Positions 47,047 to 58,200 of a DNA stretch of 64,000 nucleotides are shown piece by piece. The notes under the pieces are model-generated. The model was not told the DNA's origin. It saw only the letters and a program-made list of their open reading frames with translations, and searched no databases. Position numbers and translations under genes: made by a program. Every line of letters starts with the position of its first letter. Positions within the stretch are counted from its first letter, which is position 1. Source of the DNA: Rhizoclosmatium globosum (Eukaryota; Chytridiomycota; Chytridiomycetes; Chytridiales; Chytriomycetaceae); NCBI GenBank assembly GCA_002104985.1, contig MCGO01000174.1, positions 1 through 64,000 of the forward strand. Direction: 5' to 3'.

Positions 47047-48181
47047 CAAGATGGTATCACGTGTGTCTTTTTCTTTTGAACAAAAATGCTGACGAGATGG
47101 AGGCCGAAACTGAATTTTTGCAAACTTGTTTCACCGGTTGGGCTTGATCGAGGAAAGCTACATGACTCAACCAACACTCCCTACACAATGATAAAAGTAC
47201 TTGTGAGCTTCTAGAACGTACCTAATAGCACCAACCTTTCCAAGAGTATCAGCTGCTGGGCGAGCCCAATCTTTTTGCACTTAGACACCCTGTGATATCA
47301 CTTATAACCTATGTTACAGGAAAAGCACATAAATCATGAAGTGAAACAGAAGTATATCAGCTTTTATAATTTCAAAGAAAAAGGGAGGTTATCTTGATTG
47401 GCACCAAGCCCAACACATATCACTCATCAATCGAAAATAATGATAGTCAGGATTTGTTAATGTCTTCAGAGAAGCTAAACTCTTATTTTCTCGTCGTCTG
47501 GCTACTTCCCTCGACTTTGTTTGCCGCTATAATTGAGTCTGAAGTGAACGAAAAATCGAGTCTGAAAGGCACGAGTTTGAATTTGAGTCTGAACGACAGA
47601 AAAGTATCATATCATTATGTCATTTTTGAAAGTCCCGTTACACCTCATGCGGGGCATACCCTGATTGTGGTTCGTTTTTGACGACGTCATCATTTTCCTA
47701 CAGATCTCAGCCACCCAGATAGTCGAACCATCGACAAATAAATAAATATCATAACTTGCCAAAACCTCCACAATGCGGCCCAATTTAAGTTTGTAATGAA
47801 AACAACCATCTCTTCTTGCACTCCTTCAGCTGTAAAGATCTTTAGAACCCTCCTTCGTATTTTCTTATACTTGCTAACAAAACAAGATGAATCGAAAGAC
47901 CAGAGCCAATTCGCGGAAAATTAATTATGCTTAATTTCTTTTTGAGCTGGGCGTTGCTCGGAGCAGCCAAACGAGAACACATATTGATCCAAGCTGTGTG
48001 AGTAATAATTTAAAAAATCCCGGCTTTCGGTTTGGGAGAAATTGTCACGCAAAACCCTCATTTGTGAGAGAATGCATCCACACAACGCGTCATTCCATTG
48101 CCGTCGTGATGCTTCCACGCCACCCTTCTCAAAACCAACACTCCAACTCACAACCCTTCATCAACGACCCTTCTCATGAAA
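47047..48181. other. Intergenic region left of the transposon
   Basis: Mostly AT-rich. A plus-strand open frame at 47394-47681 (95 codons) has no recognisable features and I do not call it. Nothing else is evident. Confidence 0.5.
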
Positions 48182-48186
48182 AACAG

Positions 48187-48281
48187 TGCTCTAGGTGAGG
48201 TTTGAACTCACGGCCTCCTGCGTGCATACGGATGATGCAATCCATATAAGACAGGCACTCTAACCACTGAGTTACAAGAGC
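48187..48281 (-). tRNA. tRNA-Ile(UAU)-like gene with 22-nt intron (left arm)
   Basis: It is 95 nt including the discriminator base. The acceptor strands are GCTCTTG and CTAGAGC, with one T-T mismatch; the D arm is ACTC...GAGT. The anticodon stem is CCTGT paired with GCAGG, the anticodon is TAT, and a 22-nt intron follows the base 3' of it. The T arm GTGAG-TTCAAAC-CTCAC is perfect. The T loop keeps a B-box-like GTTCAAACC; the A-box region TAACTCAGTGG differs from consensus at one position. Its 3' end is the outer side of the transposon inverted repeat. Confidence 0.8.
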
Positions 48282-49580
48282 TCCCCCCCAAAAATGGTCC
48301 GTACATCATGACAGGCATAGTTGGATCCTCCGCCGACGTCCTCCAGTGGCCCGTCCATCCACCCCTCGCACCCTCCACAACCTGCTGACCAAAAACACTG
48401 TCCACAACACCAAATCTTCAAACGCGGTGTTATGTTTGGTGCTTAAAAATATTGAAGAATGAAGGGTTTGTGTCATGATCATGATGGAATGTCTGTTTCT
48501 GGTGGATTGGAGCTTGTCATAAAATTGTTGCACTGTTCATGGTTTTGGTTGATCTTGAGGATCAATGCCATCAAAAACTTTGAATATTATTAGTTTCAGG
48601 GCCAGTATGGAATTTGTTAACATCAGATAGAATATACAATCCATCTTTAGGCTGAATTCTTACCATAAACCCTTCGCAAGTTGGTGATTTGATCTCAATG
48701 TCTCTAATCCTGGACCAATAAACTAATGCTTCTTGCCAAACCCACCAACTCCAACAGCTGTCCAGTGAGCAATACAGCTCAGTACTCTAGTTTGCAAGAT
48801 TCCAATACTCAGCCTTGCAAAAACGTCAAGTTCTGGCTGATATGACAGAGCAATTCAATAACACCCATTCTGTTTGGAAGGCAGCAGAAACAGTAGCCCA
48901 AAAGCATAGTTTGAGCAAGGATCAGGAGCGCAGGTTATACTGCAGAAGTAAGAGAGTGCAGGACAATTGCATGAACCAAAAACACTTTTGTCAACTTACT
49001 TGAGACATGATCTATATATAATTGTCCCATTGCATGTTTAGACTTATTTAATTGATTACATCAACAATCATTAGGCACAGGGACTTTCAGAGTGGACAGC
49101 ACAGGCATGGTATGATGGTTTCAAGGAGAGCACAAGGATTGCATTAGACTCGAAATTCAAAAGCCATCAGTACAGCTTGCACGTCACTGCTTACTGAAGC
49201 TGAGGTCAATGACTGGGTTGATTGCTTTGAGGATTAACTTGGTTAATGTGGATGTCTCTTCAACAGTTCTTCCAGCTCCAATTAGCAACCTTGCGTCAAT
49301 GCTTCAGGTGAACAAGCCATGAATATTGTTGAAATCGATGCAGAACTTGTTTTGGATGATGACTTGACAGAAGAGTATGTCTCAGATGTGTCTGATTGCC
49401 TGTCTCCTGAACCAAGAAACAGCCATCCACCTTTGAGCGTAAGCCAACTACATGCAGCAAGTGTGGTAAGACTGGGCATAATAAGAGAGATCGTGTATTT
49501 AAATCTATTTATTAAGTTCTATTTTTGATTTGATTGAGTTGAATAAATAAATTAAACATCTCTCATCTGTGCTGCGTCCT

Positions 49581-50935
49581 TCAAACCTGAAGCATATAGC
49601 TCATCATAAAAGCCTTTATGCTTGCAGCTGTTGATGATAGAATCTGGTTTAACGAGATTGCATCTGCAATCCACTTTGAAACATTTTCACAACTGTATCC
49701 GCTATCTGGATTGTCCATTTTCCATTTGTCACGGTTTCTATTGATGTCCAACATCAAGGATTTGTGACTGAGACGTGCAACCTTCTGGAACTGAAAGCAT
49801 CCTGACGCCCAACTTTCTCCACTGATCGGCAACAAGCGCTGTTGAATGTGCCGAGAAATTATCAAGCATTAAGAGAAGCTGCAGTTTCTTCTTTCCTGCA
49901 GCCTCGTATTCATTTCGTTTGAGTTTGATCCAGGGTAGATACACATACTTGATCCAACGTAGCATCTGCCCCTCATCACTCCAGTGATTAGGATGGAAAC
50001 TGGAATAGGTGTGTTGATTCAATTTGCTGTTCTGAGAACCAGACTTGCTATAAGGTAACCATTTTCCGTCCCAGTATAGATGGCCATTGGAACAAGCTTC
50101 TCCCTGGTAAGAGTCACTGCCAGCTTAACCGTGGCAGCTTGTCTCTTGTTCTTGGTGCTTTTAACTTTCACGTCCTTCAATCCTTTTGGCTCAACTGTAG
50201 TTTGCGTCATATCCCCAAACAGAAGAGGTGTTTCTTCCATATTTACACAACAATCATCTGTGATTCCGTACTGCTCTTTGGTTTTGGAAACAATTTCGAC
50301 AAACATATGTTTGCAATGTCCGCAGGAGGTAATTGTGCCAAGTCAGTTGTTTGATGCAGACTCAAATTATGGCGATTCAAGTATTGATGTGCCCAAGCGT
50401 ACACCCTTTTCATCATTTGTGAAGCATCTGGATTTCCATGATTGAATGCCTGAGGGGCTTTGTTCGCAGCAGTTTGAGCAACCCAATCTAACAAAACCTT
50501 CTGCATATCTCTTCGTTTGCGTATGACAAGGCCAAGTATTTCTGTTTCCACAGCTTCTGGAACCTTGGATTTGGCGCCTTGTTGCAACAATTTTTTGTGC
50601 ACTTTGCCTGGAGTCTTTTCAATGGCATCACGTTTTGTCCGCCAGTCCCGGATTTGCTTTGGCTGTCATTTGTGTCTCTTTGAAAGTGATCTGATGGAAG
50701 TTCCAGGAACATCCAACTCCCTCAATATGGCAAGCTTATCTGCAAGTGGTCTCGAGTTTCTTCTCCCTGATGATAGCACGTCAAGTGCATCGGACACACT
50801 TATTTCACCTGACTTTCTCTTTCCAACTCTCCTATCTAATCTATATTTTTATCAGTATTCATGATCTGTATTCATTAAAGCAAAGCAGAAGTAGTCACTT
50901 ACTTGTTTTCTTGTTCATCACTGCTTTCTTCTAAA
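49581..50935 (-). pseudogene. Degenerate DDE_1 (pogo-like) transposase
   Basis: Reading leftward, a helix-turn-helix region (KLAILRELDVPGTSIRSLSK) is followed by an in-frame TGA at 50668-50666. A CENP-B-like helical region comes next (KKRDMQK-type, from about 50602), then the catalytic core with NMEETPLLFGDM (first acidic residue) and LMLDNFSAHST (second acidic residue). SVPEGCTSQSQILDVG is typical of the DDE_1 superfamily, and an extension to 49581 closes the segment. At least three frame changes (about 50250-50300, 50020, and 49740-49865) break the gene, so no active protein is made as the sequence stands. The breaks may be decay or sequence errors. Confidence 0.8.
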
Positions 50936-50949
50936 TTAATACCTGACTG

Positions 50950-51288
50950 TCAAATTTCTTCCTGAATGTCTTCATTTTCTTGAGATGGGTCGTAGCTATA
51001 GTCCTCGAAAAGCATTTCTGGGTTTGTGGCAACTTCTGCAACAGCTTGACACCCAACACTCATCCCATCAGCCAAAATAGCCCCGCTGCCAGATTCCCTA
51101 CTATAATTAAGTTTGAACATGTTATTAGTTGCTGAATTTGGGTCCAAATTGTTGTCTTCATTGGTATAGTGCTCTGAATTGTAATACTGCCCCTCAAAGA
51201 TGTTCATTCCCCATCCTTCATAGTAATCACAGTTAGAGTTCTGAGAGATTCCATACTCTTCAAATGCGGTATTTAAATTCATATCCAC
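50950..51288 (-). CDS. Acidic open frame upstream of the transposase, unknown
   Basis: A 112-codon frame rich in Asp, Glu, Asn and Tyr (EDYSYDPSQENEDIQEEI at its end) lies just upstream of the transposase in the same orientation. It could be an N-terminal exon of the transposase or a separate element-encoded protein. No domain is recognised. Confidence 0.3.
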   Translation of the reverse strand: MDMNLNTAFEEYGISQNSNCDYYEGWGMNIFEGQYYNSEHYTNEDNNLDPNSATNNMFKLNYSRESGSGAILADGMSVGCQAVAEVATNPEMLFEDYSYDPSQENEDIQEEI

Positions 51289-51299
51289 GTCAGCTGTGT

Positions 51300-52800
51300 T
51301 GCGTCTGTCTGAAATGCGGATTTAGCAATCGAATCGGAAGGACCAGGTTTCTGACAAATCTGGTGTTTATTTGGACTTTTTTTATAAGGAATTTTAGAGT
51401 TTTTGTGCTGGTTATGTACCCCCCTCTTTTTTTTCAACAGGTAGGGGAGGGTCTTAGACAACCTATTCTACGGCACAATATACATTTTTGTTTGGTCACT
51501 TCCGGACACTTCCCATCGCTTCCCATTTTGCGTCCCATCTCTCGTCCCAACTAACGCAAAATACCCAAGTGCCACCAATGCCACCAAAGACAAAGTACAG
51601 AATGCAAAACCAGTGCACTTCAGATTGAAAGCCAAGAAAGCAGCCCATCAAAGGAAAGCGTGCAGGGTATGCAACAGCCACTGCATACACAATCACTCCA
51701 ACAATGAAATCTCGTATTGACTTAGGTAAACATATCAAAGCAATGTTTCTTTATGAATTAAACAAGCAGGAGTCAAAGAAGCTCTGATTTTGGTGGTCCA
51801 AAATCAGTGACAGGAAACAGAGTGCTCAAAGAACTCAGTAAAGTCATGTACCAGAAACAGATGAATGGCCTTAAATATTTCTGTGCATTAATTGGAGACT
51901 GGGAGAGCTACTTGAGATTGCTAGATGTCATGGTTGAGCCACTTTGTCAGTCAATGAGTGCTGATTAAAAGGAACGCCATTGGAGGATTTTGACAGAAAT
52001 GTGGTGTTTGTGAATGGTAGTAGAGATGAAGATGAGGAGGAGGACCAGTGTTGTGTCAAGGAGTTGGAATGATCCGAAGAATGTTGAGCAGTTTGGTTTG
52101 GCAGTGATAGTAATTCACAAAGCAAAGGGTGCATTGGAAAGGGCAAGTATGAGGAGAAGTGTGGTGAGTGTGTTAAGGCAGAGCAGTTGCAGCAAACAAG
52201 AAACTGATATGAAAATTATGGACTTCGTGGGTGAAATGTGAGTTTTTTACAGAGCTTTGAAATACCAGTTTTGTTTTGTGTCTATTGTTCAAATGTTCCA
52301 TATAAATGAAATACAACAGTACTATTCTTACATCATTCTGCAGAGGAAAATATGCCATACAATGGGGTGCAGGTTCTCGGATATGGCAAGAATTCCATTA
52401 AGGTAATTAAGAACTGGGGTCAATTGGATGAATCTGTTAAAGTGTTAGCAACAACAATAGTCAAATGAAGAGAGTCAAATGAAGAGGAGACTTGAACATG
52501 ATATTGATCATTGTTTCCTGTAGGTCTGGAATGTTGTAGTGGGCTAGATAAACAGTTGTCATTGGTCTATCACCAAATTCTATTCTATAAATATTAAATT
52601 TCTAGACAACAGAAGAAGAATTTAGTCTTTCTCTTGTGCTCTACTTTGTGGATGGACCAAAAACTCAACCAATTAAAGAGTTGAAGAAGAAAATGTTGCT
52701 GTCAAATTGTTAACAGAGCTTTTGATTTCTCCAGAAATATCAAAAAAGTTGGATCAGAAAATGAGGGCCCAAAAAATAAACACAATAATTGATGATTAAG
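51300..52800. other. Interior of the transposon without an assignable gene
   Basis: Several short frames occur on both strands, none recognisable. A plus-strand stretch near 51590-51750 reads as basic, His/Cys-containing sequence and might be a relic of a DNA-binding region. Confidence 0.4.
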
Positions 52801-53000
52801 TATGTACACACAAACCCTTCATTCTTCAATAATCTTAAGCACCAAACATAACATCGCGTTTGAAAGATTTGGTGTTGTGGACAGTGTTTTTTGGTCAACC
52901 TGCTGTTGAGGGTGCGAGGGGTGGATGGACGGGCCACTGGAGGACGTCGGAGGATGATCCAACTATGGCGGTCATGATGTACGGACCATTTTTGGGGGGA

Positions 53001-53094
53001 GCTCTGTAACTCAGTGGTTAGAGTGCCTGTCTTATATGGATTGCATCATCCGTATGCACGCAGGAGGCCGTGAGTTCAACCCTCACCTAGAGCA
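53001..53094 (+). tRNA. tRNA-Ile(UAU)-like gene with 22-nt intron (right arm)
   Basis: This is the mirror copy of the gene at 48187-48281, with identical D arm, anticodon TAT, intron and anticodon stem. It has one base fewer in the 5' acceptor strand (GCTCTG instead of GCTCTTG) and a T-loop change (TTCAACC). The acceptor stem is therefore one pair short, so this copy may be inactive or carry a sequence error. Confidence 0.65.
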
Positions 53095-53421
53095 CTGTTT
53101 TTTTTGACCTTCACTGACAATTCCCACTTTGTTCAACTTTTACACGTCTTCAACACAATTCAATCATTTTAATCTATGTTATTCACGTTACAATAGCTTG
53201 CACTACTCCTTGAGATTGCTGTTCGTGTGCCAACAATTCACACGATCCATCCGATTCCCACACATAACTGTAGCTACTTTTCTACTCACAATCACTTTTG
53301 GAGTTCGCATGAGAGTTCTTCATTTCAGCCACCAAAACACGAAGGGGAGAGATGAGCAATACATGATCTCCTTTTTTTCTTGCTTGCATTCTCCCCCTTT
53401 TCGCCGCCTCACCGCCTTTCA

Positions 53422-54990
53422 ATGTCAGGAGAGACTGTGTATTCTGCCGTGGATATCGATGAATCCACACGAAAGGGGACTTGGCAAACCCAAACGAGTA
53501 TGCCGAGAAAGTGAGTGTCAATGTCCCTTATCGCAACAAACACCCAAGCACCTCCGGAAGCGCACAGAACCGCATTCTAACGCATGATCAATATTTTCAT
53601 CACCTAGGATGATGCTCTTTGGCGTCGGGGGTCCCGCAGGACAAGAAGCGATTTGGCTCCATCAATCGGGACATGTTCATGACCTCGCGAAGCACAGAGT
53701 CCAGCGCCATCTCGGAAATGTTTGCAAGACGTACGGCTGAATGGAAGGCCAACAAGAAGTGCATGACTATTTTGTTGTTTGCGTTGTAATCTTTTCGCTT
53801 GCATTGGGACTTGGTCTGGGTCTCTCGCTCAGGAAAAACGCCGGTGCAACCGTGGAATCCTCGAATGGGGCTGCGGGAGTAGCTGGGGCTGTTGATCCTC
53901 TTCTGCGACACCGCTTCCGCCGAGCACAACCAAGAACGTTTTGAGCCCCGGACAAAATGGGACATTTTGGAACAAGACTGCCACAACGACTCGCGTTCAA
54001 GGAATCTTTGGAACTCTGTGAGCTTCACCCCCTATGTTGGGGCCAAGACCGCGGTTTCTGGCACCAAGACCTCAACCACCGCTGCGCCAACTACAAACCG
54101 TGCTACTTCAGATGTCCGTACAAGTGCCACTTTGACGTAGTTCGTACAACATTCTGCATTGGTTGTTCCCACCACCACAAGTTCTGTTATACCCCCAACA
54201 ACAAACCAGCGAAATCCCAACTACCACTGCATGGGTTTCCACCACCACACCAACTACGACTACTTCTTTGATGTTCCACAACATCTCAATGGGTTTGAGC
54301 CCCAGACCACGGCGCTGATACAACGGCCGCAACAATGGAATGATCCAAGGCCAACTATGATGTTGTGTGGACCACTCAAGCTCAATGGGGTGATTCCCAA
54401 GGCCACCTCAAGATGTGGCCGAAAACACAGCTGCAAGTAATAACGGAGGCAATTGGAGTGGCGGTGGTTGGTGGTTGGTGGTGGAGGTGGCAGTGGTAAT
54501 GTTGGTTAGGCATTATCAGTCGCGATTCTTTCAAACAGTGCACTTTCAAACTTGTTGGCGTTAACCCAGGCAACTGTATGATTGGAATTACACCAAGGTT
54601 TGGGAACATCCTTGCAGGTCTCCGGTTGAGCTCGCCTTGTTATTGCGGTAATTTGGCATGGGAAAGTGGAAACTTTGAAGTCACAATTAGGCAAGGTTGT
54701 GGCGATGGTAGCTGCCCAGGTGGATGGAAGTACTTGTCATGGCTTATTCCAAATTGACGTTGGGAAGTCCAACTACCAGGCGGCGGCCAGTGCTTAGGAC
54801 GTTCCAGACATTGCCGATGATCCCAAAACATTGTATTCAAACGTCCTGATACGAATTGGGCTGTGTCAGTGCTGTTGGTATTGGATTCAGCGTGTGCAGG
54901 CCAGCCTTGCAAGCAAAAATGGATAACCATCGGTGCATCTGTTGCAGAGATCAATGCTGCCTATTGAAGTAACGGTAAACTCTATTTCAA
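53422..54990 (+). pseudogene. Broken gene for a membrane-anchored Thr-rich protein
   Basis: A plausible first exon starts with ATG at 53422 (MSGETVYSAVDIDES) and ends at a GTGAGT donor after 53510; an acceptor follows at 53607. The continuation has a cytosolic basic stretch (INRDMFMTSRSTESS) and, after a frame change, a transmembrane segment (FSLALGLGLGLSL). Thr/Ser/Pro-rich pieces appear in two different frames (TSTTAAPTTN, VVPTTTSSVIPPTT) before a Gly-rich stretch near 54450. The layout suggests a type II membrane protein with an O-glycosylated linker. Repeated frame changes prevent a full model, and the C-terminal domain is unrecognised. Confidence 0.35.
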
Positions 54991-55228
54991 CCTGGTCGCG
55001 TGCAAAGATACAATTGTTACCAACAGCAATTTGGTGTTAATGTTGACTACAATCCCTCCCTTGTTGATAATCAATTTTCTCTGTCCTTTCTTCTCTCTCT
55101 GTCTCTCTCTCTCTTCTACGCAAATGTTACCCCACAGTAGGCCTTAGTAGCCCCATTTGCCTTGCTTTTCTAAGTCAGTAATAAAGAAGAGTACTTTATA
55201 GTTATTTATTATTTACAATTTTCTTGCA

Positions 55229-58200
55229 TTGAAAAAGTGGCCTTGCAGCTTCCCCCACTCGACGTGGAGGACAAGAGTCAAAGGCCCTAGGACACATGAG
55301 AAGAAGGAGCGCTTCTCTTCCAATTGGCTGTCCTCTGGTGGAGCGCGAGTTAGTCAAGTCCTTCGACGAGATCAAAACACCAAGGTACTACTTTTTGACA
55401 GGAATCGCGGTTGGTCTGACACGTCGAACGTCGCTCGTCCCAGGAAAAGGCGTTCGTTTGCGTTCCGTTGAAAAAGCTGCTCGTGCACTTTGTCGGCGCA
55501 GCAAGTCAAGTCGCGGCCGTCAAAGCCGATCCGGCGGGACACAAATTGGCCGGCATCTCTCGTTTGCATCTATTCAAAGGGCGACCGCCCGCACAACTTC
55601 GGACACCGTCGCGCGCTTGCAGAATCTGTTGGCGCGAAGAAGCTCGACGAATCCCGCGATTAAAACTGTGGCGTGGCAAAACACTTTTCACCATCGGCGA
55701 CTCGAACTAACTAACCGCTCCCTTTTAATGCCTCAGTGCTGCCATCTATTGCCTTCGTGTCATCACTGAAATGTCGGTGCAAAGGTGAAGTCTCTTGCAT
55801 TTATGATGGAAAATGCTGACTCTGAACTTAGGTCCCAGTTACATGTTCCAAGAAACTGCCCAATTTTATACCTTGAAAGTACTGAAAGGAGCCAGGACTC
55901 AGAGTTGTGCTTTTGCAAGTTTTTGTCTCGTACTTGATACGATTTGTTAGATTGGTCTTAGACATTGAAAGTGCTCGTGGCCTTTTCTCGTTGCTTGAAG
56001 GTGTTGGAAAGGCAAGTAAATGATGCTCTGCAAAAGGGAACTCCTCAAATATTGGGAAACCTCGGCTTGGTCGATAAAGCTGCATTGATTTTCGTGCAGA
56101 CGCTGCCAATGTGAGTGACTCCATCCATCCAGGTTAACACTCATGCTAAAACCTTCCTAATAGCTTCTTGAAAAACCTTGCACCGATACACCAGTATCAC
56201 AAAACCAATCAAAATGAGGAATTCGATGCTCTTATTGCCCCAGCATGAAAGCATTAGTCCACAAATCACAATGCCAGAAAAACGCCTCTCAAATTGTTTG
56301 TGTTACCTGCTATCCACATCGCAAATTCAGTTGAAGTCAGACATTCCTGTGGATCCAAAAAGCTCTGATTCAAACCAACAATCTGCAAAGGAGGCGACTG
56401 GGAATTGGGAGGACGAAGGTGTAATTTATCTGTCGAAGAGATGCTCAACGTACTTTCAAGGTTATTTTTGTCAAGTCAACCACTCGAGATTGCACGCGTT
56501 TGGAATTATTCAGTTCTATGCCGAAGCTGTTTGAGGGAGCTTTGGGTTAAAAGCTTTGTTGAAACTAACTACAGCCGAATTGTGAAACATTTTGACAATG
56601 TTGGTTGGCCCCCAAATTACTGCGACTGATGTGGACGGAATATATTCATCGAAGGCCTTTGGCACATACTTGGTTTCCGAGATGTTGTGAAAATCTTTGT
56701 CCGATCAGGGCAAACTAATGGCGTTGAGGGAACGTGAAAGCTGGGTATGGTTGCGAAAATGGAGCAGTTTGTTTGGCCCAGAGTCTCCTTCTTCAAAAAT
56801 GGGTCTGACCATTTATTTTTGGACGAAATCTCCGCCTTGTTGTTGACCTTGGCATCAAGGGGTACAGCCGTTGCTGATATTTTGGGGACTCATTATTCAA
56901 TTTGCTCAACTTTCCAAACGCTTCCGGTAAATGCATCAGCATTCCTGCATGGAAAGTGTTCTGCAACACTAGCACCAAAAGTCCCTGAATATTTACGTTG
57001 TAAACTTGCTGCCATTTTGCAGAAGGGATCTCTGGGACTTTGTGGCGACAAGGCAGACGTTTTGGATTCGACACGCAGGGCTACGGAAACGCCTTGTCCG
57101 CTGTTCTTTAGCACTGTAAAGTCACACCCTCTGATGGCCTCTTTTGCAGTCTTCTTGGCTGTCATTTTTCGGGAATCACCAACTCAGCTCATCAAGGCAT
57201 TCCGCCATCAAACCAAAGACTTCAAAAGTTTCATTGCGTGCAGTCTTCAAATCGCTTTGGAGTTCTGGTGGCTGCCATTGGAGGACATTAGGTCAACTAT
57301 CATGAGCGTTCACATGGTCACAACTGTTTGTTACTTGGAAGGCTTGTTTTCCCAAAACGCTTCCAAAGAGGATTTCAGAGTCCAGAAGTGGCCCTGTTGT
57401 TAAGTTTGGGTTAACCGTGATTCATGCTCTTGGGTCAATCAACACTTTCCCTCGCCTACAACACTCCTTTGTCACTATCGACATTGCGAAGCGTCTGGTG
57501 GTCTTGCTGAACAATGCTCTATCTTGTTCCACCTCCATTCGTGCCTCAAGTGCTGTTAATGCTACTCCATCTGCCACATCTCTCTCCAACGAGAATTCAA
57601 GAACTCGAGCTGTCTGTGAGAAAGCGTATTTTTGACTGCTTCAACAGAGTAAAGCCAGTCTCGTCATTTGACACCAGCTTCGTTTGCTGCTCAAGACCTC
57701 AGCAGCCGTGTTTGCCCCTGACCATGAAGTCAACGCAGACAAAGCCCCAATCGATAAAACGAACGCGCCTTTGGACTTGACTATTCTAACTTCCCTGTTA
57801 TGGAAAGAAATTGAGTTTTGTGGATCCCAAGAGAACCGTTCTGGAATTTCTGTTTGATGCTTCGTGACTTTGATGTTCAGAGGCTGGAACAGTTGTAAGT
57901 TTTCTAGTGTATCATAACCCAAAGTCTGACGTCAATTAGCTCGAATCTAGAGTCTTGGGAGCGTTGGAAAACGACCTATTTTCTTTGTTATTCAAGACAG
58001 CAGTTTAAGTAACCAACTTGTGTTGCCAATGCCAACTGCAGTTTCTGCTGTGGATTCTGCTATCCACTTATTCGGGCTACTATTCCCTATTCAAACAGCC
58101 CTTCATCAAGAAGCCATTCTTGAACAGTTTGCTAAATCTGTGAAGTACACTGGGCCAAAAGTTTCACCTGGAAGAAAATTCGCTGTACAGCTGAATATTT

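Larger units (their letters stand above)
48182..53105. mobile_element. pogo/Tc1-superfamily DNA transposon with ~295-bp TIRs carrying tRNA genes
   Basis: About 48182-48473 is repeated in inverted orientation at about 52808-53105, ending in AAAAACAGTGCTCTAGG on the left and its mirror on the right. Landmarks shared in order from the outside are a tRNA-Ile-like gene, CCATTTTTGGGGGG, GATGTACGGACC, GGATGGACGGGCCACTGG, GGTGTTGTGGACAGTG and CACCAAACATAAC. The arms differ by scattered substitutions and small indels. A DDE transposase relic lies between them on the minus strand. CAGT termini and this transposase type fit the pogo group; a clean TA target duplication is not visible, partly because A or T runs sit at both ends. 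The total length is about 4.9 kb. Confidence 0.75.

Noticed and set aside
47394..47681. 95-codon plus-strand frame between the wall protein and the transposon
   Set aside because: No recognisable motif, splice partner or codon pattern like its neighbours.
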